Assembly: GCF_963662255.1 (NCBI RefSeq)
Contig: NC_085067.1
Location: forward strand, 10,665,648-10,729,647
Origin: Cinclus cinclus
Taxonomy: Eukaryota > Chordata > Aves > Passeriformes > Cinclidae
Length of the DNA stretch: 64,000 nucleotides
Direction of reading: 5' to 3'
Shown here: positions 24,301 through 36,574 of the stretch, in pieces
Layout: each line of letters begins with the position of its first letter
Position numbering within the stretch: position 1 is the first letter of the stretch
Translations under genes and position numbers: made by a program
The notes under the pieces: model-generated
Told to the model about the DNA's origin: nothing
What the model saw: only the letters and a program-made list of their open reading frames with translations
Database searches by the model: none

Positions 24301-27300
24301 TGACTCATTTTGCTTTTCCTTTTACTCTCCAGAGTGCCTGTTTGTGACTGTCACCTTGCTTTGGCCACAGTTTCAACTGGTTTGAAGGAGACCATCTGAC
24401 TTTCAGAGCTTCCTTGGCCATCTCAACTTCCCTCTGTCCATTTGCATTTCTCTCTTGAGCTGTGAGACCAAATGTCTCTGATATGGGAGCCTGGAGAACA
24501 CCTACTTATATTTAACTTTTTAAGTTTATGCTTCCAGCCCTTCACTGAAACTTTCCCCACTTCTTAGTGATTCTCAGCACAGCCAGGACAGCACCTGGCT
24601 TTTGTTGCCTCAGCAGAAATTCAGCTCGTGCCTGCTGCTTGTCCAATCTTGGTTTCCTTCTCCTCCTCTGTGTTTCTTACCCATTTTCTTCACAACACAA
24701 ATATTGAGACATCTAAAAACTTCTCTGTGTGTGCTTCCCAGTGTGACATTTCCACTCCAGTGTTGTGCATGCCCCTCCCAGGTGACACCCGTGCAAGTGA
24801 GATGCTGGAGCTGGCCTGCATGCACACACTCTTCGTGCGGGAGCACAACCGCCTGGCTGGAAAGCTGAGGAGCCTCAATCCACACTGGGATGATGAGAGG
24901 CTCTACCAGGAGGCACGAAAGATCCTGGGAGCCATGATCCAGGTACCAGCCATCATCCCACCTGTCCTGGCTCTGCCTGCAGTCTCACAGGATTCATGTG
25001 TTAGGCTGTGCTGGTGTGGGGTGGCCAAAGGCTGCAAGATTTTGGGGTGAAAGGACCAAATTCTTTCCACCAGTCCCTTTCAACCAAAGCAAAATCACAG
25101 AGATACCTGAAATAACAAGCACAGAGCGGTCCCCCTGAATCTTTGATGTCCCTCTACAGTTAAATTTACGAAGTGCTTGATGAGGTTTTTGATGGCACAT
25201 TTTTGTTTTGAACAGACAGAAAAGTCAAAGGAAAAGCTTTTCTAACTGTTGTTTTGTACCTGATAAAAATGGTACTGGAAAGTTGGATTAAAATTGCTTG
25301 GTTTGTGAATCCTCTCCTTTCAATGATTCCCTGCCCATGGGAGGTGGTTGGAAGGAGATGATCTTAAGTGCCCCTTCCAACCCAAACCATTCTGGGATTC
25401 TATGAAGAACCCCCATGTGCTGGTGAGTGCAGCCAGTCATGGTGTCTCCTTGGAACTGGGCTCCCCCAGACTTGACCCTGAATGGGATCCTGGGGTCACA
25501 CAAACACCTTTATGCTGGGGAGGGACCTCCCAAAGTCTCTTTTCCTGCTTACAGTTTGGAGCAGGAATGACCTTAAAACCAGATGAGGTTTTGCAGCTGG
25601 CAGAAAAGACTGGATCATATGAGAGAAAGGGATATGGGGTTTCCAAAGGCACTGCACCTCCTTTGAAGCCCGTCTTCTCAGATGGTTTAACCAAAAATAA
25701 AAAGTAGGAATATCAAAATGTTTATGTTTTTATGCTGTCAGTTTAAATATTATTGTATTGTTGAAAAAACATAGCAAGGCAAACACTCAAAGGATTGTCC
25801 TAAAAAGTATCATCTCCATCATTGTGTTTGCATCAGTGGTTTCATCTTCATTCAATATTCAGACAATTAATCAATTTTCTCCTACTGACACAGAATTTGA
25901 TTTAAAAAAAATAAATTATTGTTCTGCCTCCTCAATATCCGAGAGAGACATGAGAGCAGGACTGGAAATCTCTGCTGTGGGAGGACTCAGGGAGTTGCCC
26001 GTGGGTGGTGCTACTCCTGTTATCTTTGCCACCTGAGGCACTCAGGGTGAAGCTCTGCCTGCCTGATGGGAAGATGACAAGGAGCCAATATTTGGGAGGA
26101 TTTGGCAGGCTTTTATCTTCACAGAATCACAGAACCTAATAGATTGGAAAAGACTTCTGAGATAATCGAGTCCAACCTATTATAATGTTGCTCTGACCTG
26201 CCAGATTATTGTGGCAGAGAGAACATGAGAAACAACTTTGCTTCCACAGAAACTGATGGCCAAGACATTAACAGTTCACCCTTTCCTTGTTTCCCCTAAG
26301 ATCATAACCTACAGGGACTACCTGCCTCTCCTGTTGGGATGCAGGTTCCACAGGTTCATTCCTCCCTACCGGGGCTACAATGAGTCTGTGGATCCCCGGA
26401 TATCCAATGTCTTTACCTTGGCTTTTCGCTTCGCTCATGCCTCAATCCCTCCAACTGTTGGCCGCTTAGATGAATATTACAGACCCATAACTCCTGAAAT
26501 TCAACTCCGAACCTCCTTCTTTGCTGTCTGGAGGATCATTCGAGAAGGTAAATCCCTTTCTGCAGCATGGCGATGTGGGTTTATTTAATTAATCCTTTCC
26601 TGCCCTCTCTGGATGAGCTCCTGCTTCAGCCAAATTTAAAAGCATTTTGTATTCAATGTATTAAATGACCTTTACTACCAGGCAGAGCTGTCCCAACAGA
26701 GCTGTCCCCAGTAGACAAGTGCAGCCCATCATGTTCTGAACTGATCTGAATACTTTATTGCTGTTGCCTCCAAGAACGTTATTCAAATTATTTTCTTAAT
26801 TCTTTAACTGGAGGGAAATTGATTCTCATGTAGTAGCAGCTCATAATTAAACATAAGCTGCGCTCACCTCTCTGAAGCCTCTTAGCCATACATTGACCTC
26901 ACTGCACTGCTCACTTGTCCCTGCTTCATTAGTTGATCCCAATTTCCCTGTGCCACCTCTGCAGGTGGGATTGATCCCTATCTCCGGAGCCTCATGGCCA
27001 ACCCTGCCAAGCTGATGACGCAGCAGCAGATGGTGGTGAGCGAGCTCCGGGACCGGCTCTTTGAGCAGGTTGAAAGGATTGGGTTTGATTTAGCTGCACT
27101 CAACATGCAGCGCAGCCGAGATCATGGCCTTCCAGGTAAGTCAGCTGTGGGAGAAGAACTTACAAAGAAAAACAAGTGGAAAGCAGGCATTTTTGTGATT
27201 AAATACTGAGAAGCTTCTCCAACCCACGCTTGGCTGAAATTACTCAGGCGTTGGATTCAGTGATCCTTATGTGTCTCTCCCAGTGCAGGATATTCATTAG

Positions 27301-30300
27301 AGAGTATAGACTTATAGAATCATGCTCTTTCCCGAACCTTTTCCTTGTCTCTGAACAATCACAAGTAAGTGGGTGGAGGCTGAGCACTGTAGGCAAAGCC
27401 TGACTGAAGCTGCATGAGAGATGTGGAGGCAGAAGAACATGGGGCATTGCACAGACCAGAGTTTAGTGTTCAGTGACTGACTCATTTCTATAGTCCAAAT
27501 GAAAAAAACCTGGTAAAATAGTACAGCAACAAGTTTGCAGGAGTGGAATTAGGGCCGTAAGTCCCCTGTGACTTCTCTGCAACCATCTGTAGTGGTCCAG
27601 CCCAACCATGCATGACTAGAAGAGCAGATTCCAATACGTAAAGAGAATATCATAATTTTTCTATTAAATCTGTGCCCCATAGAAAAAAACAACCAAGCAT
27701 GTCAGAACCCTGGGCTCTGCAAGGTGCAAAACCAGTGTAATGGCATTGCAAGGTGGTCTTGAGAAATAGATTGTTGATGGCATTTCATGGCTGGCTCCTG
27801 GGTGGGTCCTTGCCCAACAGTGTCATTAGGCTGAGGCAAGAGCCTGGAGCTGCTGTGTCAGCAACATCCTGAGAGATGCAACAGGGCTCATGTTTGAAAC
27901 TGGGATGAAAACTGAGCTGGATCCATGGGTTGTAAGCCCAGACAGAGGCTTTGGAGTACATCCAGGTGCATCATCAGCTCAAAGGATTGCTCTGCCTTGG
28001 CCGCAACAGAAGGTTGTGATTTTCCCATGCTTTATTGAGGAACACGATCATGCAGAACCTGATCAGAACCACAAATCCTGGGTTTCCAGACTGGACATGG
28101 TGGGACTGACATATATTTCTAGTGAATTTGGGTTTAGCTTTAGGTCTCAAACTATGAGTGCTGTACTCCTTTAATTAGACATCCATGAATGGGGTGATGG
28201 CATAGCCAGGTCAAAAGCCCTCCCTAATTAATTTTCTGATTAAGCAAATCCTCAGTGTCCTGGAATTGTTTGATATCATCCAGTCACCATATGCTGTGTC
28301 TTTTTCTCCCAATGCTCCCTGGTTTTTAGACATATGACAGTAGGTTTGGATTGGATATCAGGAAAAATTCTTCCCTCTGAGGGTAGGGATGCCCTGGCAC
28401 AGGGTGCCCAGAGAAGCTGTGGCTGTCTCTGGATGCCTGGAAGCATCCAAGGCCAGGTTGTTCGGGCTTGGAGCAGCATGGGATAGAGGAAAGTGTCCCT
28501 GCCCATGCCAGGGGGTGGAATGAGATGAGCTTTATTATCCCTTCCAATCCAAATTGTTCCACAATTCCATGACATCTTGCTCACAGCAGAGGTGCTTGCT
28601 GTAGCATCATCTCATCTCAATCTCCACCAAGATGCAGAATTATGTACCAGTTGTGGCCTGGTGGATTTTTGGCTGTTTGCAATCCAGAAAAATTAGTCCA
28701 GCTGCAAAGTCTGGTGGTTGAAGTAACTTGGGCTGTGTGGAGTGGGTGGGCTGTCCCCTTGGCTGGACAGAGACCAGCTGTGGAGAAGCACTTGGTCATT
28801 CTCCTGTTGTACAGAGAGAGGAGCCACCAACATCTTGTTCTTGCTCCTTCACTTTCAGTGAAGGCAACATCAGTTGCGTCCCTGCTGACTGGAGCAGAAC
28901 ATTGCTGGAAGGTGATGGAACAACTCCCACGTGCAAAGACATGGCTCTCCCAAAACAGCATTGAAAGGCCAGGCAGGGGAAACTGGCTGTGGAGGAGTGG
29001 GAAAGGCAGCAGCATTAACAGAAATATAGAAAAATGTTTTAAACATTTTGGTACCCTACCAGTGTCCCAGCTTTGGGAAGGAGAGGGAAAAAAAAATCTT
29101 TCCAGGAGGGGGTGGCACATTACTGCTCTATCTGTTCTGACATCCAACTACTTGCAGGTTACAACTCCTGGAGAAAATTCTGTGGGCTCTCACAGCCCTC
29201 TGGAGTGAAGTCACTTGGTCGAGTGTTGAGGAATCAGAACCTGGCAAGGAAGTTCCTTCAGCTCTATGGGACACCTAAGAACATTGACATCTGGATTGGG
29301 GCCCTGGCAGAGCCCTTTGTGAAAGGAGGCCGAGTTGGGCCTCTCATGGCTTGTCTCATTGGCACCCAGTTCAGGAACATTCGTGATGGGGACAGGTAAG
29401 AGGGGAGCTGGGTATCCCAGCCCCAAAGTACAGGGACACTGGAGTTTATGCAGATTTCTTCACGCAGATCTGAAAATTACTTCAGTTGTTTGTTGCCTTT
29501 TTTCAGTACTCCTTCAAAAGTTTCATTCTCTTTGTAGTGATGCTCTTATTCCCTGATGTTTGAGATCCTGGGCTGAGATACCTTCCCAGCAAAGTGGTAT
29601 CTCACTATTTTTTCTTCCCTCTCCAAGTTCTGAACTGGACCCCTCTGCTCTGACATGTGCCAGGGTTTGGGCTTTGCTTATGATGGATGTGGTGGGTTGG
29701 GGTTTTCTTGTCAGCCAAAATCACTTCAGCAGTGCTGAGGTTTCAACACACCAGAATTCCTCCACCTCCTTGTGGTTGCTCAGGGGCTTCAGGTGCAGCA
29801 ATGAGTTATGTTCCCAATTTTAAGCTGGATTTTTGAAGCAAGATCCCTGTACCTGCCAAAAATATTGCCTGAAAATGGGACTAAGACCCATGTTTCTGGG
29901 AAACAGTTCTGCTGAAAAGACTTTGGATGAATTCAAACCCCAGGATGAGGAGCTGAGAGTCAAACAGTCTGTTGCACATCTAGAAATCCTGTTCTTATGG
30001 CAGGAAATGAACGATTTTCTCGAAAATTGAGTAATTAAAGGCCTTGTTCCAACATGGCAATCATTTGGCTGCAACCACAGCCTGTGCACAATCTGTGCAG
30101 CCTTTCCAATTTGAAAGAGGGTACCTCGTCCAAGGACAATTAATTCAATTGCAGCTTTGTTACGTCTCCATGGCCAAAAGAAAAGCAAGATAATTATCCA
30201 ACTGGTGACTTAGGGCTCTTGATTTAAATAACAGAAATTCAAATTTGTTCTTGGCAGAATAAATTAGTGTTAACGGGAATTAATATTGTGGGAGTTATCA

Positions 30301-31714
30301 ATGTGAAGGAGGCAGAAAGCAAAAATCTGTTGTCGTCTTCTTTCTCCTGCAGCTTTTGGTGGCAGAACTCTGGGGTTTTCACTCCTCACCAGCGCTGTTC
30401 ACTGGCCAAAATCTCCTTGTCACGAATAATATGTGACAATACCCACATCACTAAAGTATCAAGGAATATCTTCCGGGCTAACAGATATCCCCGTGGCTTT
30501 GTGAGCTGCAGTCAGATCCCAAAGCTGGACCTCAGACCCTGGAAGTCACACAGCACCGAGGAGCAAGGTATGATCTGCAAACAGCAGCAGGTCCTGCCTG
30601 CAGACCTCTGAGAAAGCCAGACCTTAGGGTTTAAAACAGAGCTGCCTAGCATGGGGCTGGACCTCTGTGCCAGGTGTACTTAGAGTGGCTCCTGCAAAAC
30701 GCAGATTTTCTGGTAGATCAAGCCAAGTGCCCTATTCTGGGATTTTTTTCTGATGAGGAAAGGCTGAGGGAGCTGGGGCTGTTGAGCCTCGAGAGGAGCC
30801 CCAGCTGAGAGGGACCCTCAGCCCTGGGTGTCCCTGTGTGCAGGGAGGGTCAGAGCAGGGCCCAGGCTCTGCTCCAGGGCCCAGCAGTGACACCAGAGGA
30901 ACGGGCAGGGACTGAGCCCAGCAACTGCCCCTGCACAGGAGGCACAAATTCTGCCCTGGGCAGTGCCCAGCCCTGAACAGGCTGCCCAGGGAGGGGCTGC
31001 AGTGTCCCTCAGCGGGGATATTCCAGAGCCACATGGGCACAACCCTGTGCCCTGTGCTCTGGGATGGCCCTGCCTGAGCAGGGAGGTGGCACCAGGGACC
31101 CTCTGTGGTCTCTTTCCAAACTGACCCTGCCTGGGATTCTGGAATTTTTTTCTGAATAGACTTTCCATTTAGCTCTTCACTGTTGATGCCAGAATTTCCT
31201 GCAGGGGACACAATGTCCAGATTGGGAAGGCTGCTCTGTCAGTTTGTCTGTCTGTTGAGATGCTGTTTGTCAGCACATCCTTGTAAGGCCAAAAGCAACT
31301 CAGCATTTGAAAATTAATTCCCAGTCTATGGAAGGGTTTCTGGTTTTGATCTCTCCTTGTATAGTTGTTGCCTATTTTTACACTATTTCTCTCACCTGCC
31401 CTTAGGATTTGTAAAATTCTTGGGGTCTAATTCCTTCCAAAACACTCCCTGAAATCCCTGGAAGTAGATGTAGGGAAGAGTGGCTCTCCCTGGAGAAGGT
31501 CAGGCTGTTCCAGCGCCTTTTCCAAACAAAACATCCTTCCTTTCCTCTGACAGGTCCTGCCACACTCATAACACCAGTTTTTGATCCCTCCTTTCCAGTC
31601 TAACCTATGGAAACAAATCACACAAAGTATCAGGGAGCTATGGGAGGTTCTTTTCTGTTAACACAATGCTTTTTATCTCCTCTAGAAAAAGATTCTGGTG
31701 ACTTAAAATGCTGA
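12158..31714 (+). CDS. MPO: Myeloperoxidase/eosinophil-peroxidase-type haem peroxidase, complete, 14 exons
   Basis: Granule or secreted haem enzyme that uses hydrogen peroxide to oxidise halides and thiocyanate to antimicrobial hypohalous acids. Exons: 12158-12167, 13254-13328, 14538-14631, 15762-15937, 17840-17960, 19520-19649, 20678-20884, 22137-22452, 24782-24942, 26301-26547, 26965-27135, 29158-29395, 30353-30567, 31686-31714. All joins keep frame: 2190 nt, 729 aa. A hydrophobic signal ([11 protein letters not shown]) comes first, then a propeptide and the peroxidase domain. Visible key residues: WGQ-FIDHD with haem-ester Asp236 and distal His237; calcium loop TSFLDGS at 309-315; Arg380, ester Glu383 and Met384 (RASEM, the MPO sulfonium-link position); proximal His476 in FRFAH. 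The start was chosen by analogy with the minus-strand paralogue, whose first exon also ends GCA-G; the in-frame Met5 at 13256 is an alternative. The C-terminal third looks more like EPX, so this may be co-orthologous to both; MPO is chosen for Met384 and position. Confidence 0.88.
14104..14290 (-). mobile_element. CR1 3' fragment
   Basis: Reverse-complement CR1 tail (agaatcccagaatggtt) followed by the standard CR1 3' UTR (gggcagggacaccttccact ... ggcctt). Lies in intron 2 of the MPO-type gene. Confidence 0.85.
14658..14800. repeat. CCTGTC/CCCTGCT minisatellite
   Basis: A pyrimidine-rich tandem array of ctgtccc and ctgctcc units starting about 25 bases after the exon 3 donor of the MPO-type gene. 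The complement strand is G-rich. Likely variable in length. Confidence 0.9.
14983..15180 (-). mobile_element. CR1 3' fragment
   Basis: Starts with the duplicated tail agaatcacagaatcacag, then the usual CR1 3' UTR up to gccagggcctcccacc. Lies in intron 3 of the MPO-type gene. Confidence 0.88.
16506..16660 (-). mobile_element. CR1 3' fragment
   Basis: Antisense CR1 3' end (atggaatggtttgggtggga ... gacaccttccactgtcccag), decaying after about 150 bases. Intron 4 of the MPO-type gene. Confidence 0.8.
16940..17325 (+). mobile_element. CR1 3' part
   Basis: Sense CR1 from the gagaagagaaggctctgggg block through ggaagaaattgctcac and gttgttcagagaagctgtgg to a tail attccatgattctttgattctg. Intron 4 of the MPO-type gene, oriented with the gene. 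Confidence 0.88.
18010..18218 (+). mobile_element. CR1-like fragment, divergent subfamily
   Basis: Sense fragment with gaatttcttcctggaaaggg, an actggatgtgatgctcagtg block and an attattctatgg end, the pattern of a divergent CR1 3' UTR subtype. Intron 5 of the MPO-type gene. Confidence 0.6.
18990..19090 (-). mobile_element. CR1 3' fragment
   Basis: agtcacagaatgctttgtgt followed by a degraded antisense CR1 end up to ccatgggctgggacatcttc. Intron 5 of the MPO-type gene. Confidence 0.7.
19280..19356 (+). mobile_element. CR1 tail remnant
   Basis: Short sense remnant ending ttccaacctaaacaattctatgatt, about 160 bases before exon 6 of the MPO-type gene. Confidence 0.5.
21329..21745 (-). mobile_element. 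CR1 3' part
   Basis: Antisense CR1 starting at gatcacagaatcactggagt and extending through gtcagggagttgtgcagagc. It includes a C homopolymer near 21616. Intron 7 of the MPO-type gene. Confidence 0.85.
25325..25407 (+). mobile_element. CR1 tail fragment
   Basis: Sense CR1 end: ctgcccatgggaggtggttg ... cccaaaccattctgggattctatg. Intron 9 of the MPO-type gene. Confidence 0.8.
26120..26182 (-). mobile_element. CR1 tail fragment
   Basis: Antisense CR1 end cacagaatcacagaacctaa continuing to gagtccaacctat. Intron 9 of the MPO-type gene, about 120 bases before exon 10. Confidence 0.7.
28340..28573 (+). mobile_element. CR1 3' part
   Basis: Sense CR1 from tatcaggaaaaattcttccc through gccctggcacagggtgccca to a tail with ttgttccacaattccatg. 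Intron 11 of the MPO-type gene. Confidence 0.88.
30730..31150 (+). mobile_element. CR1 3' part, GC-rich subfamily
   Basis: Starts with gatgaggaaaggctgaggga, the CR1 block before the 3' UTR, and ends with a degenerate gggattctggaattt tail. The middle differs from the other CR1 copies here, so it is another subfamily. It sits in the last intron of the MPO-type gene. Confidence 0.7.
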
Positions 31715-31874
31715 ACGTTGAGGAATTCCCAGATGTCCAGACCTAGGAAGCTGCTGAGGTGGATTATTAATTTTTACTGTGTTTATGCTTTTACTGCCTC
31801 CAGTGTTTAGCCACAGTTCTGTCATTTGCTCAGCTTGATTTGCATGAAGCCTTTACAGTGGGATGGAGCCCAGG

Positions 31875-31880
31875 AATAAA
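31875..31880 (+). terminator. Poly(A) signal AATAAA of the MPO-type gene
   Basis: Canonical AATAAA 161 bases after the stop codon at 31712-31714. This supports the short terminal exon and gives a 3' UTR of about 180-190 bases. Confidence 0.7.
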
Positions 31881-33929
31881 AGAACTTCAAGAAGAGATAT
31901 CCCAGATCTATGAAATCACTCAGTATCACAAAGCCACGTGAAATGAGTTGTCCAGAGCCTGATCATAATCACACCAGCTGCTGGCTTAGGCCACACAATG
32001 CTTCACCAAGACTTATGGTCAAACACAGGTTTTGGACTTTCCTTTTAAAATTTTCTACCCCCACAGAATGATGCATGGCATAGCAATGACAGTTGATTTT
32101 TGTTATCAGATTTTTTTTCTTTGAAAGAAATAAACCCTTTGATTTCCAGAGAAAATGTACTAATGGTAGGATACCTTTGTTAGAAGAAGAATTACTTGTC
32201 CTGCACCCCAAACACACTATCCTAAAATGCCCTTGGTCAGGTTTTGCTCCAATACAGAAGGAAGAAATCTGCCACATGGATGAGAGTTTTCTCACTATTA
32301 TTTCTCCTAGTCCAGAATGCCCAAAACATCCTCTGATGTGACAGAAACCTGTGACAAGTTATTCCTGAAGCCTGGCATGAGCCAGAGTGACTCAGCACTG
32401 GCCTGTAGAGTTGGTGGGATGTGGCCTGGCAAAGATAAGAAAAATCTGAATATACAAGAAAGTATTGAAACTATTCCGGTTTCAATCCAGCTTTTTCCCT
32501 TTCCCTGAAAGGGATCAAACCCACTTTCTTCTCCCTCTGTACCCTGCTATATTCCTATCATTGCTGAATAAATTGCAATTTTGGGCTGCAGCCAAGATGA
32601 TCTTTGCATTTCCCAAAAGGTGCAGCAACCACATGGGAGCGGAGGATGCTAGTAGGTTTTCTGTGGGATATTGGGAAAAGGCAGTTCCAGAAGCTGTGTG
32701 TTATTAATGAAATAAGGTATTTCTTGCTGAAGCCTCTGACCCCAACTCCTGTGTAATGCAGAACTTTGAAAATCAGTAGTTATGGGTGGGAGGTATTGAC
32801 TGGGATGTCCCAATCTCTCCAGCTCTGGTTTGCCACTCCTTGTTGTCTAACGGTGACATAGCCCCTGTCTGCTCAGCCCCTCGGCGACAGAATATCATTC
32901 ATTACCTCTTGTTTTCAGCAGTTCCCCTTGGAGGAGGATGTGACTGGCTCAAAATCACCCACAACCCCTCTGTGTTCACTAAGCACAGACAGCTGATTTT
33001 TTCTTTTTAGCTAAGCTGAAATTTGGGCAATTTGATTTACTTTATCAGCTTAATCAAACATGTACAATATGGTACAGAAACATGGGGACTGTCCATAGGA
33101 TGCCTGGCATGTGCCTGCCTTGGCCAGTGGAGCTCCTGAGGTAGGGGGATGCCTCCTGCAGGAGCTAGGATGGGATGGTTTGCCCTGATCAGCCTCTGCT
33201 GCTGGTTTCAGAAGAGCAGCTCTCCCTCCCAGCTCTGTTGAGGCCTCTCATTCACTTTCTTTCCCACCAGTAGCCTCTTCCAGCTGTTTTAGCTCAGACC
33301 TGGATGTCCGTCCCAAGTTCATCCTGTCAGGTCCTTCTCCCAGTGCCAACTACATTTTTCCTCAGTGGGTGCCCACCAAGGTGGTTAGCAGGCTGCAGCA
33401 CATGGGGTCAAAGACTGTCAAAGGCTGTCTGAGAAAGCTGGATCTGTTCAGTCTGGAGAATGGGAGTGGAGTGATTTCAGTATCTCTAAGGAGCAGCTGT
33501 GAAGGTGGGCACTTCCCAGAGGCTCACAGAGAAAGGACAAGAGGGAAGAGATGCAGGTCACAGCAAAGGAAGCAACCTTTAGACAAAGACAAACATTATT
33601 CCCTGTGATAGTGGTGTGATGCAGACACAGGGATGAGAGAAATCTTGGGATCTCCAGTCTTGGGTATTCTCCCATACTGCCTAAGCCTTGAGCAAACTCT
33701 CTGGATTTTCAGTTAACCCTGCTCTGAGTAGCTGGTTGTCCTGAAAACCTCCTGGTGTCCTATCCCACTTCAATTTTCCTATGATTTACAGTGATAAACT
33801 GTTTTTTCAACTTCCTAGCCAGAGTTCATCTGGCTGGGCTCTAAGCTATCCGAAGTATGCAAGTCCTGCAGCCCAGGCTCTTCCATGCTGTTCCCCAGTG
33901 GGGAAGAGCAGGATGTATTGGACAGCACA

Positions 33930-34103
33930 AACCCTGCCCAGAGAAGCTGTGGCTGCCTCATCTCTGGAAGTGTCCAACACCAGATTGGGGCTTGGAGCAA
34001 CCCAGGATAGTGGAAAGTGTCCCTGACCATGGCAGGAGTGGAATTGGATGATATTTAAGTCCATTTCAGCCCAAACCATTTCATGATTCCATGATTCTAT
34101 GAC
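33930..34103 (+). mobile_element. CR1 3' fragment
   Basis: Sense CR1: cagagaagctgtggctgcct ... cccaaaccatttcatgattccatgattctatg. The tail repeats are clear. Confidence 0.88.
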
Positions 34104-35458
34104 CTCAGGCTTTCTCACTTTGTGCAAATGTTGATGTTCACCAAGTAAGCTGGCTGAAAGGTGTCCAGGAAATCAGAAATCAGTAATTTAGAGGGGAGAA
34201 AAACAGTGATCTGAGCAGCCAGACCCTGCCCTACACATCCAGGCACTGCAGGCACCAAGCTGAGCAGCTGGACATTCCGCATGCACAGTGGGGAAAGTGC
34301 CACAAGTCTAGACAAAAAGAGAAAGCAAGAGCAGCGACTCCCAATGTTTTCCTGGCCAGAGGCGGGCACATGTTCAGATGGCATCTGCATAAGCAAGGAG
34401 TAAATCAGGAAAATGCAGGTGTAAGCTGGGACAGCTCCAACTGCGTTTCATCTCCTAAGACAACTCTGTAAAAAGGTAATTTGCAATAGCCAGAATGACT
34501 GGGCTGACAAACAAATGTTTCATGATTCATCATCTGCACATCAGGCCTTGCTCTAGCAGCTGCCTCTTCAAAGGAGCAATGACTCTCAATTCCAGCCAGG
34601 TCTGAGAGCTGCAGATTCTCAAAAGGGAATAGCCTGAGTACCCATAAAGTCACGATGACCATCACCTACAATCTAAAGAACAAAGTCAAATCCTTGAGAA
34701 CAGTAAAACGGGCAAGACTCAGTGATATTTCATGAAGAAACTGAGCAAAGATATAATAATATAGAGCACAGGCATTGCCTGTGCTCCCTGCTCCTCTGGT
34801 TTAGCCAGGGACCCTTCTTCTCCTGATTTTCATTGGAAAACTAGAGAAAGGTGACTGCAGCCTCAACTCTAAGCTCTCCCAAGGCTCCCCTGCAACCACA
34901 GGAGAAGCAGCCAAAGCAAAGAGCTTCTCCACAGCCTCTGAACGGTCCCTGCACTAGCACATGGACACTGAGCCTGTACAAGAGCCCCATGTGTGCACAC
35001 TGGGACCCTCTGAACTGGTGCTTGCAGAGACCAGGTCCGTGTGGGAGCCAGTGCTTAGAGAAAAACCTTGGCTTCTTTCTGCTTCTCCAAGGTTTGATCC
35101 AGCAAACAGTTCCCTTTCTATGCCTGCCATCCTTTCTTGTATCTCATCTGTACAAAATTATGGCCTTTTGCAACTGGAGGAAGGTTGATTTGGTGCACAA
35201 CTGGTTCATCCTTACCTACCAGAGAGAGGTTCCTAAAATGTAATGCCAGTGGAAGGAGGAGAATGGCTGCCCTGCAAGGATGGACGTGGTTTCCAAACCA
35301 GGGTGCTGTTGTCAGGCTCCTACTGTAGAAGAAACCTTTGACACAACTCTGCCCATAGAAGCCCACCCAGAATGTCAGGGACAAGGAAATCTGCAAGTTC
35401 ACAGCAGTTCACAAAACATTGAAAAGGTTTAAGTCACTGTCAGCAATTTTCAAAGACT

Positions 35459-35790
35459 TCACAGAAATACTGAGGTTGGAGAAGACCTCCAGGACCATTG
35501 AGTCTAACCTGTGACTGATATCCCTACCTTGCCATGAACCCAGAGCACTGAGTTCCATGTCCAGTCCTTCCTTGGACACCTCCAGGGATGTCCACCATTA
35601 CGCTGGGCAGACCCTTCCAGTGTCTGACTACCCTTTCCATGGGGAAATTCCTCCTGATGTCCAACCTGAACCTCTCCAAGTGCAACTTGAGGCCGTTTCC
35701 TCTCCTCCTGTCCCTGTTCCCTGGGAGCAGAGTCCAAATTCCCCCAGCTGCACCCTCTTGTCAGGGAGTTGTGCAGAGTAAGAGGGTCTT
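35459..35790 (-). mobile_element. CR1 3' part
   Basis: Antisense CR1 from cacagaaatactgaggttgg to gtcagggagttgtgcagagt, of the same subfamily as the copies at 21.3 kb and 44.1 kb. Confidence 0.82.
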
Positions 35791-36574
35791 TGATTCCAAC
35801 AGCTGGTAAGTGTCTCTGATGAGTATGGAGAAAGCCAAGGACATTCCCCGTTCACCGTGGACAGACAGGCAGCTCAGATCTAACACAACAATCAGGCTTC
35901 AAAGCCACAGACACAAAAATCCTGTAATTTTCTCCTGTTGGAAGGATCCCCAGCACCTGGATCCATCCTGCTCCCATTTCAGAAGATATTGGCTCTTTCC
36001 TAAGCTGTAAGGTGTTTGCAGAAGCTGCAGCTTTAATAAAGATCCCAGTCTCCAGACCAAGGGTGTCTCCACTTTGCCCAGTTGATTCCCTTCTGCCCCT
36101 GGGTCTTAGCACCCTTTCCAGAACCTGGCTCAATTTAAGTGAATCTGAGATAGGAAGACTAGGGACTTGCTCACACCATGAGCTTTTGTCACAAAGTTTT
36201 AATGATTTCCCAGATCAGCTCAGCCACACATTGGCCAGAAGAGAGTGGGGAGGCAGGGAAAGTGATCTGGCCAAGAAAATTGTCTTGTTCACCATATAAA
36301 GGCTCAGAAGAGGGTGGACTGTTGTCAGCACAGCAACGTGTGACAGAGGAGTGGTTGAAGCTGAAGATCACAAGTGATTCCCAAATGCAAAGCAGTGATT
36401 CCAGCACAAAATATGAGGACTGGATTTTGAAATGGTAGTGATTCCTGCTGAAAACTGCTGGCATAATTATCTACTTTGACACAGATTTGAACAAGCAGAG
36501 GGGCAGACACCAATCTCTACTCTCTGGTAACTGGGGACAGGACCCAAGGGAACAGCTGGAGATGTGCTGGGGGA

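Noticed and set aside
29684..29800. GTGGTGGGTTGGGG start resembling an LTR
   Set aside because: No matching end or flank duplication could be found, and similarity from memory alone is too weak.
34405..34665. Minus-strand frame of 86 codons that looks moderately complex
   Set aside because: No flanking acceptor or donor, no recognised motif and no neighbouring exon in phase.
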